Shown: positions 22,829 to 29,853 of the stretch, piece by piece
Position numbering within the stretch: position 1 is the stretch's first letter
Layout: each line of letters begins with the position of its first letter
Origin: Candidatus Paceibacter sp.
GTDB taxonomy: Bacteria; Patescibacteriota; Minisyncoccia; UBA6257; HR35
Length of the DNA stretch: 33,322 bases
Direction: 5' to 3'
Assembly (NCBI GenBank): GCA_023255765.1
Contig: JAGDVT010000033.1
Location: 1 to 33,322 of the forward strand
Notes under the pieces: generated by a model
The model's input: the letters and a program-made list of their open reading frames with translations, nothing else
Database searches by the model: none
What the model was told of the DNA's origin: nothing
Made by a program: the position numbers and the translations under genes

Positions 22829-23800
22829 TTATTTAATTTTATAAAATTCTTCGTAAAATTCATACAATATAACCATCATAGGTAAAATAGCTAGAATACC
22901 CAATACCCCTCCTATTTTAGCTCCTATTAATATGCTTATTAATGTAATAACAGGTTTGATTTTTAATGCTGTTTTAGCTACTAATGGTACTAATATATTA
23001 TTTTCTAATTGTTGAATAATAATAAAACCTATTAATACCCACAATATTTTATTTGGATCATGAGATAAAGTCAAAATAATAGCAACAGTAGCCCCTATTA
23101 TTGGACCTATTATAGGTATAATTTCAGTAATACCAGCTATAAGACCAATAAGACCTGCATAAGGTAAGCGCAAGAAAAATATTAACAGATAACTCGATAA
23201 ACCAATTGAAAACATAAGAAATATTTGAGCAGCTAGCCAAGATGATAATTTTTTCTTAATTTTGTTAAAAAGTTTCAAATATAAGTCCTCTTTTTCTTTT
23301 GAAAAAAACCTAAAAAAGTCAGGAATAAAATTTGGTTGTGTTGCTATATAAAAAGACAAAACCAAAACAAGTATGATATTAAAAAGCCCGCCTATAAAAT
23401 TTAAAACTGATTTTGTTGTATTAAAAACAAATTCTGGTGTAGGAGTTTTCGAAAAAGCTTTAAAATAATCAGAAAGCCATTTTAATCCTAAATTTTCTAT
23501 ATAATCTTGAATATTAGGTAATATATTTTTAATTTCTAAAATAATAATTGGAGCAAGTAGGTACAAAGATATAACAAAAATTAATGAAAAAAATAAATAA
23601 ATTAAAGGAATGCTTAAATAGAAGGGAATTTTGAATCTTTGTTTTATATAAATGCCCCATTGTTGGATAGCTAAACCAAAAACTGCAGAAATAAAAACAA
23701 TAAACAAAATTTCTTTTAAATACCAAAGAGATACAAATATCAAAGGTATTAACCAAAAAATAATAAATTTTTTAATATCTATCTCACCAAAGAGATTCAT
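22829..23800 (-). CDS. AI-2E/PerM family membrane transporter
   Basis: A 323-residue protein with about seven or eight helices. The diagnostic part is LIAGITEIIPIIGPIIGATV near residues 225-250, followed by FIIIQQLENNILVPLVAKTA and ISILIGAKIGGVLGILAILP, the conserved core of the AI-2E exporter superfamily (PF01594). Members export signalling molecules or exchange Na+/H+; most are uncharacterised, and quorum-signal export should not be assumed here. The middle loop (about residues 105-190) is typical. TATAAT ends 9 nt before the ATG. Confidence 0.92.
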   Translation of the reverse strand: MNLFGEIDIKKFIIFWLIPLIFVSLWYLKEILFIVFISAVFGLAIQQWGIYIKQRFKIPFYLSIPLIYLFFSLIFVISLYLLAPIIILEIKNILPNIQDYIENLGLKWLSDYFKAFSKTPTPEFVFNTTKSVLNFIGGLFNIILVLVLSFYIATQPNFIPDFFRFFSKEKEDLYLKLFNKIKKKLSSWLAAQIFLMFSIGLSSYLLIFFLRLPYAGLIGLIAGITEIIPIIGPIIGATVAIILTLSHDPNKILWVLIGFIIIQQLENNILVPLVAKTALKIKPVITLISILIGAKIGGVLGILAILPMMVILYEFYEEFYKIK

Positions 23801-23809
23801 AATTCAAAA

Positions 23810-23815
23810 ATTATA
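23810..23815 (-). promoter_or_regulatory. -10-like TATAAT 9 nt before the AI-2E family gene
   Basis: A perfect minus-strand TATAAT ends 9 nt before the ATG at 23800 and overlaps the TAA stop of the M16 peptidase gene (23811-23813). It suggests a new transcript starting at the very end of the ribosomal protein cluster. No ribosome binding site follows. Confidence 0.45.
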
Positions 23816-25103
23816 AATATTTTTTAAAAATATCAAAAATTTTAATTTTACTATATTCAGGAGGAACTAAAATAGCAAATTTCAAATTGTTCCAACTAAT
23901 TAACCTTTTTAATTCCCTTTTTATTTGCTCTTCATTTACTTTATTAATTTTTTCTATGTACTCTTTAGGAGAAATAAATTTATTAAATAAAATATAATTT
24001 ATGCCATACAAATAAGCCATATTTAGAGATGATTCTGCACTAGAAAGTATAGTTGTTTTTAATATAGCTTTAGCTTTTTCAATTTCATCATCACTAATTT
24101 TAGTTGATTTTAATGAATTTAGTTCTTCTAATAATCTTTTAATTGTTATTTCAATCTTTGGCAACGAAGAGCCGGTTTGAATATATAAATAACCCCTATC
24201 TGTATAAGAATCTAAATCAACTTTTATATAATAAGTAATTCCTAATTCCTCTCTTAAAATTCTAAATATTCTTGAACTAAAACCATAACCCAATAAACTT
24301 GTTAATACTCTCAACGGATATCTACGATCTTTTAGTTTTTTAATACCATCTGTTATAAACAATAATAATAGATGTGCCTGCTTAAGTTCTTTTTTGTTAA
24401 TTATCTTGCCTTTAGTTTTAGGTATTTTTTGATAATTTAAATTATTTTTAAATGGGCTTTTATTTTTATTATATTTCTCAAATAAATTTTCTAATATCCT
24501 GATAATTTTATTTTCATTAAAATTGCCTACTAAAACTAAATATGAATTATTTACAGTATAATGGTTTTTAAAATAATTTAAAATATCATTTCTACTGAAA
24601 GCTTCTAGATTCTTTTTGGTACCTAAAATAGACCATCCTGCAGGTTGATCTCCAAAGGTGATTTTTAAAACTTCATCAAATATAAAAGAAGTAGGAGTAT
24701 CCATATGAAAATTAATTTCTTCCAAAACAACATTTCTTTCCTTTTCTATTTCATCTTCAGGAAATAATGGATTACAAAGAATATCAGCTAATATTTGTAT
24801 AGCTCTTTCGAAATATTCAGGCAGAGTTTTAATAAAATATCCAGTATATTCATAGGAAGTAAAAGCATTGTAATCTGCACCTATTTTATCAAGTTCTAAG
24901 CCTAAAATTTTAGAATCTGGAAATTGTTTGCTGCCTTTAAAAAATAAATGTTCTATAAAATGCGAAATTCCATTATTTTTTTTATTTTCATAATCAGTAC
25001 CTGTTTTAACTAAAGCTAATATTGAATTTGTAATAAGTTCATCTGATTTGTAAAGAATTACTTTAAGTTTATTTTTAAGAGCTACTAACTTGGGCAGTTT
25101 CAT
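23811..25103 (-). CDS. M16 family zinc peptidase
   Basis: A 430-residue protein with the inverted zinc motif HFIEH at 48-52 in NNGISHFIEHLFFKGS and Glu residues at 128-129 (NVVLEEINFHMDTP), which fit the HxxEH-x76-E spacing of M16 peptidases. The second half (LLGYGFSSRIFRILREELGI, then YLYIQTGSS) is the usual C-terminal partner domain with the substrate-binding Arg/Tyr segment. Length fits M16B/processing-peptidase-like forms that act as dimers. There is no signal peptide, so it should act in the cytosol. The start overlaps the end of rpsP by 29 nt, so the exact N-terminus is uncertain by a few residues. Confidence 0.93.
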   Translation of the reverse strand: MKLPKLVALKNKLKVILYKSDELITNSILALVKTGTDYENKKNNGISHFIEHLFFKGSKQFPDSKILGLELDKIGADYNAFTSYEYTGYFIKTLPEYFERAIQILADILCNPLFPEDEIEKERNVVLEEINFHMDTPTSFIFDEVLKITFGDQPAGWSILGTKKNLEAFSRNDILNYFKNHYTVNNSYLVLVGNFNENKIIRILENLFEKYNKNKSPFKNNLNYQKIPKTKGKIINKKELKQAHLLLLFITDGIKKLKDRRYPLRVLTSLLGYGFSSRIFRILREELGITYYIKVDLDSYTDRGYLYIQTGSSLPKIEITIKRLLEELNSLKSTKISDDEIEKAKAILKTTILSSAESSLNMAYLYGINYILFNKFISPKEYIEKINKVNEEQIKRELKRLISWNNLKFAILVPPEYSKIKIFDIFKKYL

Positions 25104-25380
25104 TTTCTTTGTTTTTATTCTTTATAGGGATAGGCCTTTTTTTACCTTTAATAATTCCCTTTTTAATTAATAAATTCCAAACAGAATCTGAAACCTGTGC
25201 TCCATTTTTTAAATAAAATTCAATACTTTCTTTATCAAATTCACCCACCTTTTTTCTTGGATCCCACCAACCCAATTTTGCTATATATTTACCATGCAAT
25301 TTACTCCTTTTTTCTTGAAGCACTATTCTAAAGATTTTTTGATGTTTTTTGCCAACAGGTTGAAATCTTATGACTAACAT
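25075..25380 (-). CDS. rpsP: Ribosomal protein bS16
   Basis: The 101-residue protein starts MLVIRFQPVGKKHQKIFRIV and continues with GKYIAKLGWWDPRKK and LKNGAQVSDSV, matching bS16 of the 30S subunit. A longer reading from 25398 adds MNLYKN, but that lies over the end of rplQ and does not fit the family, so ATG at 25380 is chosen. The Lys/Asn/Ser-rich tail (after residue 80) is variable in the family. The gene follows rplQ by 4 nt instead of standing in the usual rpsP-rimM-trmD setting. Confidence 0.94.
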   Translation of the reverse strand: MLVIRFQPVGKKHQKIFRIVLQEKRSKLHGKYIAKLGWWDPRKKVGEFDKESIEFYLKNGAQVSDSVWNLLIKKGIIKGKKRPIPIKNKNKENETAQVSSS

Positions 25381-25384
25381 ATTT

Positions 25385-25735
25385 TTATACAAATTCAATA
25401 ATACTTAATTCTGCTCCATCGCTTTTTCTTCTTAAGGGTAATTTTATAACTCTTGTATAACCTCCATTTCTTTCTTTATATCTGGGTGCTATTTCATAAA
25501 ATAATTTATAAGCAGATTTTTTCGGTAATTTACTAAGCAATCTTCTTAAAGCTGCTAAGTTTTGTTTTTTAGCAATTGTAATCATTTTTTCTATAATTCT
25601 TTTCAAATATTTTGCCTTTTCGGTAGTAGTTTTAATTTTTTCTTTCATAATAAGATGATGGGCCATATTTCTAAACAAAGCCTTTCTTTGGTCTTTTTTT
25701 CTATGAAATTTTTTTGTTTTAACTAGATGCTTCAT
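25385..25735 (-). CDS. rplQ: Ribosomal protein bL17
   Basis: A 116-residue basic protein with HRKKDQRKALFRNMAHHLI, then IKTTTEKAKYLKRIIEKMIT and the C-terminal GGYTRVIKLPLRRKSDGAEL, all features of bL17 of the 50S subunit near the exit tunnel. It follows rpoA as in most bacteria, with a 17-nt overlap of the rpoA end. No ribosome binding site is visible. Confidence 0.96.
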   Translation of the reverse strand: MKHLVKTKKFHRKKDQRKALFRNMAHHLIMKEKIKTTTEKAKYLKRIIEKMITIAKKQNLAALRRLLSKLPKKSAYKLFYEIAPRYKERNGGYTRVIKLPLRRKSDGAELSIIEFV

Positions 25736-26411
25736 TGATTATAGTAAAATGCTTAATTAAAATTTCTGCAGCATCTTTTAATGCTTTATCTGGCGTGATG
25801 GTACCATCTGTTTCAATAGTTATTCTTAGTAGATTATAGTCAGCCCTTTCCCTATATACTATATTTTCAACTTCATAACTTACATTTACAATTGGAGAAA
25901 ATATTGCATCTAAAACTATTGTTCCAGGTTCTACTCTTTCTTTTTCTCTTTCTTCCGCAGAGGAATAACCATAACCTTTTTCTACTGTTAGCTTCATTTT
26001 TATTTCTGCTTCACTCGAAGTAATTGTTGCTATTTTTAATTCGGGATTTACTATTTCTACGCCTGCAGGGCACTTTATATCTTTTGCGTATATTTCACCT
26101 TCCCCCTTTTTATAAAGTTCTAATTCTACAGGTTCTTCTCCTTCATACTTCACTCTTACTTTTTTAAGTGCTAATAAAATATCAATAACATCTTCCAATA
26201 CACCTGGAATAGAAGTAAACTCGTGCAAAACGTTTTCTATATGAACTAAAGTAATCGCCGCACCTCTGATTGAAGATAAAAGAACCCTCCTTAAAGCATT
26301 TCCAATTGTAACTCCATATCCTGGATACAAAGGAGCAATTTCAAAAGTTGCTTTATTTTTTTCAGAAGATACAAGTTTTGGTTTTTCTGGTAAGATTAAT
26401 TCTTTTATCAT
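25719..26411 (-). CDS. rpoA: RNA polymerase alpha subunit lacking the C-terminal domain
   Basis: A 230-residue alpha N-terminal domain: PLYPGYGVTIGNALRRVLLS near residues 27-46 (dimer and assembly surface), FTSIPGVLEDVIDILLALKK, and the C-terminal TITPDKALKDAAEILIKHF at about 205-223. It stops there; normal alpha has a linker and a C-terminal domain of about 80-100 more residues that binds UP-element DNA and activators. The stop is well defined and rplQ starts 17 nt before it, so this is not a frameshift within the window. The gene assembles the core enzyme with beta and beta'. TATATT lies 12 nt before the ATG. Confidence 0.95.
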   Translation of the reverse strand: MIKELILPEKPKLVSSEKNKATFEIAPLYPGYGVTIGNALRRVLLSSIRGAAITLVHIENVLHEFTSIPGVLEDVIDILLALKKVRVKYEGEEPVELELYKKGEGEIYAKDIKCPAGVEIVNPELKIATITSSEAEIKMKLTVEKGYGYSSAEEREKERVEPGTIVLDAIFSPIVNVSYEVENIVYRERADYNLLRITIETDGTITPDKALKDAAEILIKHFTIINEASS

Positions 26412-26423
26412 TTATTTAAAAAT

Positions 26424-26429
26424 AATATA
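26424..26429 (-). promoter_or_regulatory. Possible -10 (TATATT) before rpoA
   Basis: A minus-strand TATATT ends 12 nt before the rpoA ATG, in the 33-nt gap after rpsD. It is one base off TATAAT. No ribosome binding site lies in the gap. Weak by itself in such AT-rich DNA. Confidence 0.25.
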
Positions 26430-26444
26430 AATTTTTAATTCGAC

Positions 26445-27062
26445 TTATTTAGAATAATATTGTAAGGCTAAAGGCACATTAAAGGGTAAATTAAGCTCTT
26501 CAGGCTCCGGATATCTTAAAAATTCACCTTTTAAAGTATTAATATCTATTTTAAGCCAAGGTGGCGGAGAATATATTTTTAATTTTTTTTGCAAATCTTT
26601 AAATGGTTCAATATTTTTACTTGCAGGCCTTATTTCTATTATATCTCCAGGCTCTAATAATAAAGAGGGAGTTTTTACTCTTTGACCATTAACTAAAAAA
26701 TGACCATGGGAAACAAGCTGTCTAGCATGAAGCTTTGAATTTGTATACCCCAGCCTCCAAACAACATTATCTAATTTACTTTCTAATAACTTAATCAAAG
26801 CAATGGGCAAAGGCTCTTTCCATTTCTCTGCTTTTTCTATGAAATTTTTAAGTTGTTTTTCTTTCAATAAATAATAAAATCTTATTTTTTGTTTTTCAAC
26901 AAGACTTCTTCCATAGTCAGATAAAACCCTCGGTTTATTCCCATGCATTCCAGGCCTTGTTCTTCTTCTTGATAACGCACATTTATTAGAAGAGCATCTC
27001 TCGTTCCACAAAATTTTTTGTCCTAAACTTCTACAAATTTTGCACTTTTTAGCAATAAGCAT
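26445..27062 (-). CDS. rpsD: Ribosomal protein uS4, zinc-binding form
   Basis: A 205-residue protein starting MLIAKKCKICRSLGQKIL with cysteines at 7, 10, 23 and 28 (C-x2-C-x12-C-x4-C), the zinc-binding form of uS4. RTRPGMHGNKPRVLSDYG and the S4 domain LDNVVWRLGYTNSKLHARQL, VSHGHFLVNGQRVKTPS follow. It binds 16S rRNA early in 30S assembly, and in many bacteria represses its own operon. The start shares TAATG with the rpsK stop. Confidence 0.97.
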   Translation of the reverse strand: MLIAKKCKICRSLGQKILWNERCSSNKCALSRRRTRPGMHGNKPRVLSDYGRSLVEKQKIRFYYLLKEKQLKNFIEKAEKWKEPLPIALIKLLESKLDNVVWRLGYTNSKLHARQLVSHGHFLVNGQRVKTPSLLLEPGDIIEIRPASKNIEPFKDLQKKLKIYSPPPWLKIDINTLKGEFLRYPEPEELNLPFNVPLALQYYSK

Positions 27063-27496
27063 TATACTCTTCGAGGTTTAGGAGGTGTAGGACCACCGAA
27101 AGGAATTGGAGTCCTATCCTCTATAGATATAATATTTAAATCAGAATTAAATAAAACTCTCAAAGCAGATTCCCTGCCAGGTCCTATGCCTTTTATTATA
27201 ATCTTAACTTCACCAACATCAAAATTTGCTTTAATTTTTTCTAATAAAACCTCAGCAGTTTTTGCTCCTGCATAAGGTGTAGCCTCTTTTGTGTTTTTAA
27301 AACCACAACTTCCCGCTGATGACCAGCACAAAACATTTCCATTTGCATCAGTGAAACACATTAGAGTATTATTAAAATGGGAATTAATATGAATAATACC
27401 AACATCAACCCTTTTTTTCTTTTTTGCTTTTTTAATCTTTATGCCTTCTTCTTTTATCTCTTCTCCTTGTATTGTTTTTGTTCTCGTTCTACCCAT
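27062..27496 (-). CDS. rpsK: Ribosomal protein uS11
   Basis: A 144-residue protein with a basic N-terminal extension (KIKKAKKKKRVD), then VGIIHINSHFNNTLMCFTDA, SSAGSCGFKNTKEATPYAGA, GIGPGRESALRVL and the end IPFGGPTPPKPRRV, diagnostic for uS11 in the 30S platform. It follows rpsM with 2 nt between stop and start and overlaps rpsD by 1 nt. No Shine-Dalgarno sequence is seen. Confidence 0.97.
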   Translation of the reverse strand: MGRTRTKTIQGEEIKEEGIKIKKAKKKKRVDVGIIHINSHFNNTLMCFTDANGNVLCWSSAGSCGFKNTKEATPYAGAKTAEVLLEKIKANFDVGEVKIIIKGIGPGRESALRVLFNSDLNIISIEDRTPIPFGGPTPPKPRRV

Positions 27497-27498
27497 TT

Positions 27499-27882
27499 TT
27501 ATTTTTTAGATAATTTTCTTTTACCAGAACCAACTGTTTTACGTGGTCCTTTTCTTGTTCTTGCGTTTGTTCTTGTTCTTTGTCCCCAAACAGGTAATTT
27601 TCTTGAATGCCTTAATCCTCTATAACATTGAATTTCTATAAGTCTTCTTATATTTGCCTGTATTTCTCTTTTTAAATCACCTTCAATCTTTAAATTTTCA
27701 TTTATATATTTTTCAATTTTACCAATCTCTTCAATAGAAAGCTCTTTAGTTTTTTTCATAGGATCAATATTCAGATATTCACATATTTTTTTAGCCAAAG
27801 ATCTTCCAATCCCATATATTTTAGGCAACGCAAATAAAATCCTTTTTTCACTTGGTAATTCTACTCCTGCAATTCTAACCAT
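27499..27882 (-). CDS. rpsM: Ribosomal protein uS13
   Basis: A 127-residue protein with VRIAGVELPSEKRILFALPK, IYGIGRSLAKKIC and the basic end RGLRHSRKLPVWGQRTRTNA followed by RTRKGPRKTVGSGKRK, as in uS13, which bridges the 30S head to the 50S subunit. This is the one start in the window with a fair ribosome-binding-like element (AAGG about 6 nt before the ATG). It sits 2 nt after rpmJ. Confidence 0.97.
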   Translation of the reverse strand: MVRIAGVELPSEKRILFALPKIYGIGRSLAKKICEYLNIDPMKKTKELSIEEIGKIEKYINENLKIEGDLKREIQANIRRLIEIQCYRGLRHSRKLPVWGQRTRTNARTRKGPRKTVGSGKRKLSKK

Positions 27883-27884
27883 TT

Positions 27885-27998
27885 TTAACCTTGTCTTTGT
27901 TTATGTTTTGGATTTTCGCAAATAACATACAATCGACCTTCTCTTTTTACTATTTTACACTTTTTACACCTTTTTTTAATTGATGCCTTTACTTTCAT
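27885..27998 (-). CDS. rpmJ: Ribosomal protein bL36
   Basis: The 37-residue bL36 starts at ATG 27998: MKVKASIKKRCKKCKIVKRE and ends NPKHKQRQG. The zinc ribbon ligands C11, C14, C27 and H32 are all present. A longer frame to 28067 would add 23 residues over the end of infA and does not fit the family. It lies 4 nt after the infA stop, in the common infA-rpmJ-rpsM-rpsK-rpsD-rpoA-rplQ order. Confidence 0.96.
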   Translation of the reverse strand: MKVKASIKKRCKKCKIVKREGRLYVICENPKHKQRQG

Positions 27999-28002
27999 TT
28001 TT

Positions 28003-28209
28003 TTATTTTCTTTTAATAATTCTACCTCTTCTTTTATCATAAGGAGAAAGTTCAACAACAACCTCATCCCCTGGTACTATTTTAATATAATTAATTCTCA
28101 TCTTGCCTGATAAATAAGCTAAGACTTCACCTCCATTTTTTAATTGTACTTTAAAAGTTGTATCTGGCAACGCCTCAATTACTATTCCTTCCACTATTTC
28201 TTTTTTCAT
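28003..28209 (-). CDS. infA: Translation initiation factor IF-1
   Basis: A 68-residue S1/OB-fold protein starting MKKEIVEGIVIEALPDTTFK, with LKNGGEVLAYLSGKMRINYI, VPGDEVVVELSPYDKRRGRI, matching IF-1 along the whole length. It binds the ribosomal A site during initiation. A longer frame to 28269 is only tRNA-Pro read as protein (GSNPATP), so the start is 28209. The ATG is 14 nt beyond the 3' end of tRNA-Pro; the gap holds TATATT 7 nt before the ATG but no ribosome binding site. Confidence 0.97.
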   Translation of the reverse strand: MKKEIVEGIVIEALPDTTFKVQLKNGGEVLAYLSGKMRINYIKIVPGDEVVVELSPYDKRRGRIIKRK

Positions 28210-28223
28210 TTTTAAAAATATAA

Positions 28224-28296
28224 TCGGGGTGGCCGGATTCGAACCGGCAATCTCGTGGTCCCAAACCACGCGCCTTAACCATTAGGCCACACCCCG
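28224..28296 (-). tRNA. tRNA-Pro(TGG)
   Basis: Minus-strand cloverleaf: acceptor CGGGGTG/CACCCCG, D arm with AATGGTTAA loop, anticodon stem CGTGG/CCACG with loop TTTGGGA (anticodon TGG), T arm GCCGG TTCGAAT CCGGC, discriminator A. CCA is not encoded. The first base is C1 paired with G72, a common feature of bacterial tRNA-Pro. Confidence 0.96.
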
Positions 28297-28307
28297 TAAT
28301 TTTAAAA

Positions 28308-28380
28308 TGGACCCAGAGGGACTCGAACCCTCGGCCTCCGCCATGCCATAGCGGCGCTCTACCAACTGAGCTATGGGCCC
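28308..28380 (-). tRNA. tRNA-Ala(GGC)
   Basis: Minus-strand cloverleaf: acceptor GGGCCCA/TGGGTCC with the G3-U70 wobble pair that marks alanine tRNAs, D arm GCTC/GAGC, anticodon stem CCGCT/GGCGG with loop ATGGCAT (anticodon GGC), T arm GAGGG TTCGAGT CCCTC, discriminator A, no encoded CCA. It lies 11 nt before tRNA-Pro and 18 nt after the lysS stop. Confidence 0.96.
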
Positions 28381-28398
28381 TTTGTAATATTAATTTTA

Positions 28399-29853
28399 TC
28401 AATTTTCTTTTTCTTTTACAAATGGAAAATATATAACTTCTTTTAAATATTTACTATTAGTTAAAATCATAACTAATCTATCAATCCCTATTCCTAATCC
28501 TGCTGTGGGTGGCATTCCATATTCTAAAGCTTCTATAAATGTTTCATCATAAGGATGAGCCTCTTCATCACCTTGTTTCAAAAGCTTACTTTGCTCTTCG
28601 AATCTATTTTTTTGATCTATTGGATCGTTTAATTCTGCAAAAGCATTTATAACCTCCAAGCCACCTATATAACCTTGAAACCTTAATGTTAATTCAGGGT
28701 TTTTTCTATTTAATTTTGCTAAAGGAGATATTTCTTTTGGATGATCAATCAAAAATGTTGGCTGAATTAATTCTTTTCTAATAATTTTTTTGAAAATCTC
28801 ATCAACTATTTTACCTTTTGTTATTATTTTTGGGTTAAATTCTATATTATTCTTTTTTGCAAAATTTATAAAATCTTCTAAACTATTTTTAAAATAATCT
28901 AAGTCTGTATATTTTTTTATTATATCAACATATTTAATTCTTTTCCATTTTTTCCCAAAATCTATTTTGTGTCCTTGATATTCTATGATATACATCTCTT
29001 TTTTATTAAATTTTTTATTAAATCTTTTTACAAGTTCTTTTATAAGTTCTTCTACAAATTTCATTAAAGATTCTCTATCACAATATGCGTAATAGAGTTC
29101 CATCATTGTAAATTCTGGATTATGTTCTCTATCTATTCCTTCGTTTCTAAAATTTTTACCTATTTCAAATATTTTTTCAAAACCACCAACAATCATTTTT
29201 TTAAGATAAAGCTCTGGCGCTATTCTTAAATATAAAGGAATATCTAATGCTTCTAAATAAGTTTTAAAAGGTTTAGCCAGAGCCCCACCATAATGAGTTT
29301 GCAAAATTGGAGTTTCAACTTCTACAAAGCCTTTTTCCCACAAAATTTCCCTTAAAATTCTTATGATATAAAATCTTTTGTCGAAAATCAATTTATCTTC
29401 ATCATAAAATATTGTTCTTAGATAAGGATTTCTAATTAACAGCTCTTCATCCCTAAATTTATAATATTCTTTAGGAAAATTTTTTAATGATTTAGATAAT
29501 AAAACATATTTTTTTACTAGTACACTTTTTTCTTTAGTTTTGGGCAAAAAAGCATTACCATAAATATTAATAAAATCTCCTATTTTAAAAATTTCTCTAA
29601 AAATTTTAAATTTCAAAGTAAAATCTTTTTTAAGTATGCATTGAATTTTACTTGTCTCATCTTTAATATCTATAAAAATAATATTTCCATGATCTCTAAT
29701 AGCCATTATTCTTCCGACTATCCAAAAGCGCTTTTTATTTTTTAAAAATTTTCTGAAATTTAAAATAATTTCTGATATGCTAAAATCCCTCTTACTTTTT
29801 TCTGGATAAGGATCAATTCCTATTTTTTTAATTTTTTCTATTTCTTCTAACAT
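28399..29853 (-). CDS. lysS: Lysyl-tRNA synthetase, class II
   Basis: A 484-residue class II enzyme. The N-terminal OB-fold anticodon-binding domain (RFWIVGRIMAIRDHGNIIF, about residues 42-60) is followed by motif 1 (FVEVETPIL, 186-194), motif 2 (FEIGKNFRNEGIDREHNPEF, about 229-248, then TMMELYYAY) and motif 3 (GLGIGIDRL, 452-460). Length is typical. The ATG shares its A with the pilC stop (TAATG), so it is probably translated from the pilus gene transcript. tRNA-Ala and tRNA-Pro follow on the same strand. Confidence 0.97.
   Translation of the reverse strand: MLEEIEKIKKIGIDPYPEKSKRDFSISEIILNFRKFLKNKKRFWIVGRIMAIRDHGNIIFIDIKDETSKIQCILKKDFTLKFKIFREIFKIGDFINIYGNAFLPKTKEKSVLVKKYVLLSKSLKNFPKEYYKFRDEELLIRNPYLRTIFYDEDKLIFDKRFYIIRILREILWEKGFVEVETPILQTHYGGALAKPFKTYLEALDIPLYLRIAPELYLKKMIVGGFEKIFEIGKNFRNEGIDREHNPEFTMMELYYAYCDRESLMKFVEELIKELVKRFNKKFNKKEMYIIEYQGHKIDFGKKWKRIKYVDIIKKYTDLDYFKNSLEDFINFAKKNNIEFNPKIITKGKIVDEIFKKIIRKELIQPTFLIDHPKEISPLAKLNRKNPELTLRFQGYIGGLEVINAFAELNDPIDQKNRFEEQSKLLKQGDEEAHPYDETFIEALEYGMPPTAGLGIGIDRLVMILTNSKYLKEVIYFPFVKEKEN

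Noticed and set aside
28175..28402. Minus-strand frame of 75 codons across two tRNAs
   Set aside because: Peptide HSSVGRAPLWHGGGRGFESL is the known artefact of translating tRNA genes; it covers tRNA-Ala and tRNA-Pro.
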